A stretch of 6,584 bases of DNA, taken from contig CALFCS010000143.1 of the NCBI GenBank assembly GCA_937950565.1, forward strand, positions 1 through 6,584, written 5' to 3'. The stretch is from an uncultured Lachnospiraceae bacterium (GTDB lineage: Bacteria > Bacillota > Clostridia > Lachnospirales > Lachnospiraceae). Within the stretch, counting starts at the first letter, position 1. Each line of letters begins with the position of its first letter. A program made the position numbers and the translations under genes. The notes under the pieces were generated by a model. That model was not told where the DNA came from and did not search any database. It saw only the letters and a program-made list of their open reading frames with translations. Below are positions 1 through 6,400 of the stretch, one piece after another.

Positions 1-305
1 GTACATTCGGACCTGCAGATAACATCCTGCGTGAGCAGATGGCAGTTATGATGTACCGTTATGCGAAGCTGAAAGGCTATGATGTGAGCAAAACTGCTAA
101 TTACAGTGAATTCACAGATGGCGGCAGCGTGACAGGATACGCAGAAGAAGCTATGAAGTGGGCTGTAGGAACAGGAATCATTACAGGTAAAGACCTGGAT
201 GGAGATGGAACAAAGGAATCCCTGGATCCGCTTGGCAATACATCCCGCGCAGAAGCATCAATCATTATTCAGAGATTTATGGAAAATTATCCTATTTTAT
301 TGTAA
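1..305 (+). CDS. C-terminal end of an SLH-domain surface protein (5' truncated)
   Basis: The gene enters the window already in frame (first full codon at base 3) and ends at TAA 303-305, leaving about 100 residues. The visible part is S-layer homology sequence. It starts inside one repeat (TFGPADNILREQMAVMMYRYAKLKG, broken here as TFGPADNILREQ then MAVMMYRYAKLKG), followed by a complete last repeat with the marks 'YSEFTDGG', 'YAEEAMKWAVGTGIITG', 'LDPLGNTSRAEAS' and 'IIIQRF'. SLH repeats hold exported proteins non-covalently on secondary cell-wall polymers of Gram-positive cells, so this is the wall-anchoring tail of a secreted protein. Its N-terminal, functional part lies outside the window, so its activity cannot be named. 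The ATG at 39 is an internal Met, not a start. The next gene begins 68 bases downstream on the same strand and also carries an SLH region, which suggests related surface proteins, perhaps another modular glycosidase (inference). Confidence 0.9.
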   Translation, partial: TFGPADNILREQMAVMMYRYAKLKGYDVSKTANYSEFTDGGSVTGYAEEAMKWAVGTGIITGKDLDGDGTKESLDPLGNTSRAEASIIIQRFMENYPILL

Positions 306-314
306 AAAAATCAA

Positions 315-343
315 TTGTTTCAGGTCGCAGATTATCTGATAAT
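315..343 (+). promoter_or_regulatory. Possible sigma-A promoter for the giant glycosidase gene
   Basis: TTGTTT at 315-320 could be a -35 element and GATAAT at 338-343 a -10 element (five of six consensus bases). The spacing is exactly 17 bases. Transcription would start near 350, giving a leader of about 24 bases before ATG 374. The -35 matches the consensus in only three positions, and co-transcription with the upstream gene is equally possible because no terminator is visible between them. Confidence 0.35.
328..343. repeat. Two overlapping short palindromes in the intergenic gap
   Basis: CAGAT-T-ATCTG (328-338) and ATTATC-T-GATAAT (331-343) overlap. Each is a perfect inverted repeat around a single base. 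The second includes the putative -10 element, so the pair could be a repressor operator. The arms are too short and AT-rich for a terminator, and chance is a real alternative in such sequence. Confidence 0.3.
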
Positions 344-360
344 GAAAGCAAAATTCTTTT

Positions 361-373
361 AAAGGAGGAAGTA
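361..373 (+). promoter_or_regulatory. Strong Shine-Dalgarno sequence fixing the start at 374
   Basis: AAAGGAGG at 361-368 lies 5 bases before ATG 374. It is a near-perfect complement to the 16S rRNA 3' end. Together with the signal peptide that begins right at this ATG, it settles the start of the long gene. Confidence 0.9.
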
Positions 374-466
374 ATGAAGGTGAAGAAGAAAAACCGTCTT
401 TTATCAGTTGTACTGTCAGCAGCGATGGTCTTTTCTGTTATTGCCCCGGCGGCGATAGCAAAAGCA
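374..466 (+). other. Sec signal peptide
   Basis: Residues 1-31. A basic start (MKVKKKNR) is followed by a hydrophobic core (LLSVVLSAAMVFSVIAPAAIA) seen at about residues 9-29, and an Ala-Lys-Ala cleavage site with cutting likely after A31 or A32, before PVES. There is no lipobox Cys, so the protein is not a lipoprotein. Export fits the C-terminal SLH anchor. Confidence 0.9.
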
Positions 467-3400
467 GCGCCTGTGGAATCTTATGATAAGGATAAGCTGC
501 TGGTGCACTATGACATGACTATGGAAGAGGGAAAACTGAAGGATGTATCCGGTAATGGGTATAACGCAGAGCTGTCTGGTCTGTCAGAGTCTGATTTTAT
601 AACAGACGATGCAGGGGACAGTGCCTTGAAATTTAATGGAAGCGGGTATGTAAAAATCCCGGATTGTATCGGGGATCATTCCGGTGCAGTTACGATTGAG
701 ATGACTTACAAAATCGGAACAAAGACAAATGAAGGACTCTTCGTATTTGGTACTAAAAATGCCAGTGCAGAAGGAGTGAATTATCTCAGATTTTACCCGG
801 ATACTACGGATAAGGGAGACGCATTCCTGTGGGAATCCGGAGTGAATACCGCAAACATTGTGGCCGGAAGGGGCAATGTGGCTTACAGTGATGAGAAGTA
901 TGCAACTGCAACTGCGGTTATCGATAACTCAAAGTTTACATATTATCTGAATGGTAAGAAATATGGTTCCTATGATATGCAGGGCGTGACCATACAAGAT
1001 ATTTTGAATACCTGCGCAAACCGAAGTGATGCCATTGGATATCTGGGAAGACCAGCATATGTAAATCATGATCCTTATTTCAGTGGAACGGTAAAAGATT
1101 TTGCTATTTATAACTATGCAGTGCCGGAAGAAGAGATTCTCTGGAAGACAAGAGACGGTGTAGGACCGATTGCAGACTATTCCATGGAATTTACACAAGA
1201 TGGAAAATTAAAAGATGCAACCGGCCATGGGCTTCATGCAGAAGTTGTGAATCTGACAAAGAAAAATATTGTGGATGACGATGGAGATTCTGTTTTAGAT
1301 TTTGCAGGTACTAATGGATACGTGAAGCTCCCGGATGGATTGATTCAGGCAGAAGAATTTACCATCAGTGCAAAATTCAAGGCAAATGAAGGTGAGAATT
1401 CCGGCCTTTGGACGCTTGGTACAAAGGGAGGCGGAAGCAGCTATATGCGCCTGCATCCGTCAACAGAAAAGGGACTCTTCTTTGAGGCAAATGCGGATGG
1501 TGCGGCTGGTCTTGGCAATGACGGAAGCATCAGGCTGGATAACAATATTTATAATACCGTAACAGCAGTATTTACAGCAGACGGAAAGATGACACTGTAT
1601 ATCAATGGAGAGCAGAAAGGTGAAGTGTCTCATGGAAAGAGCGTTCAGAGTATTCTTTCCCAGGGAGTCAGTGATCCGGCAGATGCCATAGGTTACATCG
1701 GCAAACCGGCATGGGACGGAGATCCTATGTTTGGGGGACGTCTGGCAGGCTTTACCGTCTATGAACGTGCGCTTGCGGCAGATGAGATTTATATGCAGAG
1801 CCGGGAATACGAGACATCAGCTTCCAGAACGAGGATCGTGTCCAATGTACTTCCAAGTGAGATTGCATGGAATGACAGCGATATGGAATGGCGGGAAGGC
1901 ATGGTTTCCGGAAATGGACAAAATGGAGTTATCAATGCCGGATACCCTTATAGTGATACATTGATTTATCAGAATATTTATCTTCTGATGCCATCCGCGT
2001 CTACCAGGGAGAACCCGGACTATTATAATCAGCTGGAGGTCTATCGAAAGTCGGTAATGACACAGAAGAACAACATTCCTCAGATAGAGAGAGGATTCTT
2101 CTACGCTTTTCATCCGGGTCCGAAGCTTCGGATGGATATGGATGCTTCTATACGGAATGGCGGTCAGTATACGAATTATGAACGCTGGACAGATTTTGAG
2201 ACAGCAGAAGTAGGCGTATCTTATGCGAATGATAAGGGAGAATGGGAGAGAAAGACCTTTACATCCAGAGAAGATGACGTAACGATTACGGAGATCAAAA
2301 AGTCTTCTACCGGAACAAAGGTAAATATGGAGATTTCTCTGGATAATCTTTCATCTCTTGCAAGATTCTGGGGTGATCCGACCAATATGCAGTATAAGAA
2401 GATTGTATCAGATGATGCTTCCTATATTGCTTTTGTTGGAAAATATCCGGGTAACGGGGATTATTCCAAGGGCGAACTCAAAAACGGTGGTTATGTGGGA
2501 ACAGCCCAGGTTGTCGTAGTAGGCGGAACAAAAGAGAAGATTGTGAATAATAATACGCCAAGGGACAGTCAGAACGTGGGAACAGACAATGATCCGCGCA
2601 TCAAGATCACAGATGCGGATGCAGTATATATCATTGAACGCACAGACCGTACATGGGATATGTGTACATTTGATGAGTTTAGGAATAAACAGCAGTATGA
2701 CCTGCTGGATGAACAGAATGCATATGTAAAATCCGTCGTAGAGAAATACACTACGGATGGTGCATTCAGCTATGAGGGGGCTCTTAAGCCGCATGCAAAG
2801 GCTCATGGCGAACAATTTAACGAAGTGAAATTTAATCTGAATGCAGATAAGAGCGATGTAAAATCTTCTACAGAGGCATTGATTCAGAAGCAGAAATCAA
2901 CGACAGAGCTTAACAACGCGCTCGTAGAGCGTGCCTATAATGCGGGGCGTTATGTAGAGCTTTGCTGTTCCGGCTACAGTGCGCCGAGACTGAGTGGGAT
3001 GTGGACCGGAGAATTTAATGGGGCATGGCGTTACATTTATACTCTGGATGCCAATGTGAATCTTCAGGTCGCTCCGATGAATACGGCACACCTGGCGGAT
3101 GCACCGGTTGGATATATTAACTTTATACTCCGGCAGCTGGACGACTGGATGGAGAATGCATATTTAAGTTATCGGATGCACGATGCAATCCAGCCTTCTG
3201 TAAATACAGATGGTGACAGCGCTATCGGTATCGAGTCTGACTGGCGGTGCCCGTTCCAGTACTGGAACGCAGGAGCAAGCTGGCTGCTTCTTCCAATCTA
3301 TGAATACTGGCAGTGTTATGGAAACCAGCAGATTCCGATTTCAGATAAGGTAGATCTTTATAAGATAAAAGAAGTACTGGGTGTAGAGGACGGCGGACTT

Positions 3401-6400
3401 TCCGATGCGGAAGTAGATAAACTGATGGAAAAAGGTTATCTGGATCTGGAAGAGGACATTCTCCTGCCGCTTCTCACAAAGCAGGCAAACTTCTGGGAAC
3501 AGCTCCTGACACCGGAATATTATATGGATGCAGATGGAGATCCGCACTATGAAAAAGGAAAGAAAGAACTGGATGTAGAAGCCGGAGAGAAATATATGAT
3601 TATCCCATGTTATTCGCCTGAAAATACTACCAGGACTGATAACGGATATGTATGGAATTCACCGGCAACCATGAATGCGACGATGGATATTTCCGCTGCA
3701 AGAGACGGCCTTAAGATGACTATGGATTTGGAGAAGGCTGTCGGACGTAAAGGCTCAGAAAAGGCGATTGAAAAATGGGATAAGCTGCAGTCACTTCTGC
3801 CGGAATACCAGTATGACGGTGAGCCGGGTGTAGAGACAGAGTACGGCGGAGGCGGTGCGTTGAGAGAGTGGGCGACACCAATCTATCTGGAGGAAAACAG
3901 ACATCGTCATATCAGCCATCTGTATGTGGCATGGCCGGCATATGAGACGCAGGACGATGAAGAGCTTGCGGCAGCTGTAAAACAGTCGCTTGCAAACAGA
4001 AACCGTTTGAATTCTGGCGGAGAGAAGACCACAGGACATGGCTGGATGCACTATGCATTAGTGGAATCAAGATTAAAGGACAGCCAGGGTGTATACGATT
4101 CCCTGAATCAGATTCTGAGGAGTGATATTTATTATTCTTCTATGGTTACAGATCATAATACAAACAGAGGTTCTGCTGCTTATTGTACAGACACATCTAT
4201 CGGTATGACGGCTGTTATCAATGAAGCGCTTGTATTCTCCAACACAGGAGAGATTGAGCTTCTTCCGTCTCTTCCGGAGCAGTGGGAGACAGGAAGCATG
4301 GATGGCCTGATGGCAAGGACCCGTGCAGAGGTAGAAAGCTTAAGCTGGGATCAGGTAGCAGGAACGGTAGATGCAAAGATTCACTCCGATATTGATCAGA
4401 CACTTTCCATCAGCTGCGGCCAGGAGTGGGGCAGTGTTGTCATTGAAGGAAATAATGGTGCGAAGGTAAAATGCGGAAGAGAAATTATTATGGATGTAAA
4501 AGCCGGAGATGAGATTACTTTACACTTTAGCAAAGAAAAAGGAACAGATTCCAAGGATTATGTAGACAAAGCAGACCTTCAGGCAGCAGTTAATGACTGC
4601 AAAGATCTGAGCAGAGATTTCTATACAAAAGAAAGCTTTGATAAATTAGAAGAAGTTCTTACACAAGCAAAAGCTGTTCTGAAAGATGGCAAGGCATCAC
4701 AGGCAAAGGTAGACAGTGCAAAGGAAGAGCTGCAGGCAGCAAAGAAAGCGTTAAAAGAAAAGAAACTGGAAGAGACAGATGTTCTTGCGAAGTTTACTTT
4801 TGATGATGAGGAAAGCGGATTCACGAATGGATATGGCAAAGCGTATGGCCAGTACAGCTTGAAGGACCATGGTGATGGAAAGGCTGTATATCTGGACGGT
4901 ACCTATGACTATCTGAAAGTGAAGGCAGAGAACGGAACAAGCCTTCTTAACGGTGTGAAGGAAATGACCATCTCCTTCCAGGCGAAACCGGAGGCAGGAA
5001 CAAATAATTGGTTATATTATATAGCACCGGACGTGACTCCGCAGGTAGCTAATAATGAAGATTATGTGGGACTTTTTGCATCAGGCAGTAATCTGACAGC
5101 AGAGAGATATCATAACTCTGGAAGCAGACCACAAAGTGCGCAGGCTGCTATGGGAAGCGACTGGGTAAACATTAGTGTTGTATACACACAAAAAGATACT
5201 GCTATCTATGTGAACGGTGTAGAGAAAGCCAGAGTAAACAGTAACTATGCACTTTCAGATATTCTGGGAGATGACAGCATTCTCTACATCGGAAAGGCAA
5301 ACTGGGGCTCGGGAGAGTATTATAAGGGACTCATTGATGACTTCATGATTGAGAGTCGTGCCTTGACAGCAGAGGAGATTCAATCAAGACTTTCTATTCA
5401 GAAAGAAGAGTGGAAAGGCGCTACTGTTTCAGGAGTTGATGAGGATGTTATGGCATCTACCGGAGCAAGCGGACAGGAAGGAATTTACTTTGCAGCCGTG
5501 CCGGAGGGCAGTGAGGCTTATGAACTGGGATATCGTGAAAATGATATCGTAAAGGCGGTCAATGGGACTGTACTTCCGGATAAGAAAGCTTTCTTCGATG
5601 AACTGGATAAGATTGACGATAATGGTCTGGTTGTTCTGGATATTTACAGGAAAAAACGGATGCAGTCTATGAGCTACTATAAAGTGGGAGAAGAGAGCGT
5701 ATATATTGACTGTAACGATGCAGCGGTTAAGTACAGTATGGCTGTGGAGAATACTGTGTGGAAAGCAGATGGCTGGTATTACACTTCCACCGATGTGGAT
5801 GATCAAAATAAAACAATTTCTGCATATGCGGATATCGCCAATTCGAATTCCGCATGGTTTGAAGTGGAGTTTACCGGAACGGGAATCGAATACATTACCA
5901 GAATGTATTATGACCAGGGTGATGTGGAGATGATCCTGACGAATGCTCAGGGAGAAGAAGTGGAGAGAAAGACGGTCACTTGCTATGATAACAATCGCTA
6001 TTATCAGGCAACGGTTTATTCATCCGGGAAGCTTCCATACGGTACTTATAAGCTTCGGGGCCAGAAAAAGTCAGGTACCTATCTTATTGTAGATGCTTTT
6101 AAAGTGAATAAGCCTGCGGATGCATCGCTGAACCTTATAACAGATCCGGCACAGATAACTTATGAAAATGGAGATGAAGTATCTGAGTTAAGAGCGGGTG
6201 AAAAGCTGAATGTTGCAATGACATTCCACAATAAAGGCGGAAAGGATATTAAAGGAAAAGTAACATATGTGTGGTATGACACCAATGCAGACATGAAAGT
6301 GGTTAGTACTACCGTCGATAGTCTTGCAGTAGAAGCAGGGAAAGCTCAAAAGTATCAGGGAACAATCATGGTTCCTAAGAAGGCAGAGGGAAAAGCGTTA

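Noticed and set aside
39..305. A complete small protein of 88 residues starting at ATG 39
   Set aside because: The frame is open through base 3 and reads SLH sequence (FGPADNILREQ) before the Met. The ATG is inside an SLH repeat and the gene is truncated by the window edge.
306..373. Rho-independent terminator after the first gene
   Set aside because: The only inverted repeats there have 5-6 base AT-rich arms and no following T-run in the right place; TTTT at 357-360 is too far and too short.
1368..1964. Two short plus-strand frames (1368-1562 and 1731-1964)
   Set aside because: Both are out-of-phase readings of LamG module 2 and the start of the catalytic region, with no start signals or homology of their own.
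2408..2815. Minus-strand open frame of 135 codons
   Set aside because: It lies wholly inside the catalytic coding region. Its translation is Ile/Cys/Ser-rich with no recognisable domain, and no ribosome binding site was seen. It is a shadow of the plus-strand gene.
1832..4528. Assignment to GH65, GH78 or another (alpha/alpha)6 family
   Set aside because: The combined landmarks GNG opening, SPEN, HRHxSHL, TGxGW and IELLPxLPxxW in this order fit GH95 much better, despite the altered Asn motif.
5429..5806. Minus-strand open frame of 125 codons
   Set aside because: It is antisense to the PDZ and adjoining module, which read as clear domains on the plus strand. Its own translation resembles no family I know.
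5706..5933. Plus-strand open frame in another phase
   Set aside because: It overlaps the carbohydrate-binding-like module out of frame and has low-complexity Arg/Met/Trp-rich content, as expected for a shadow.
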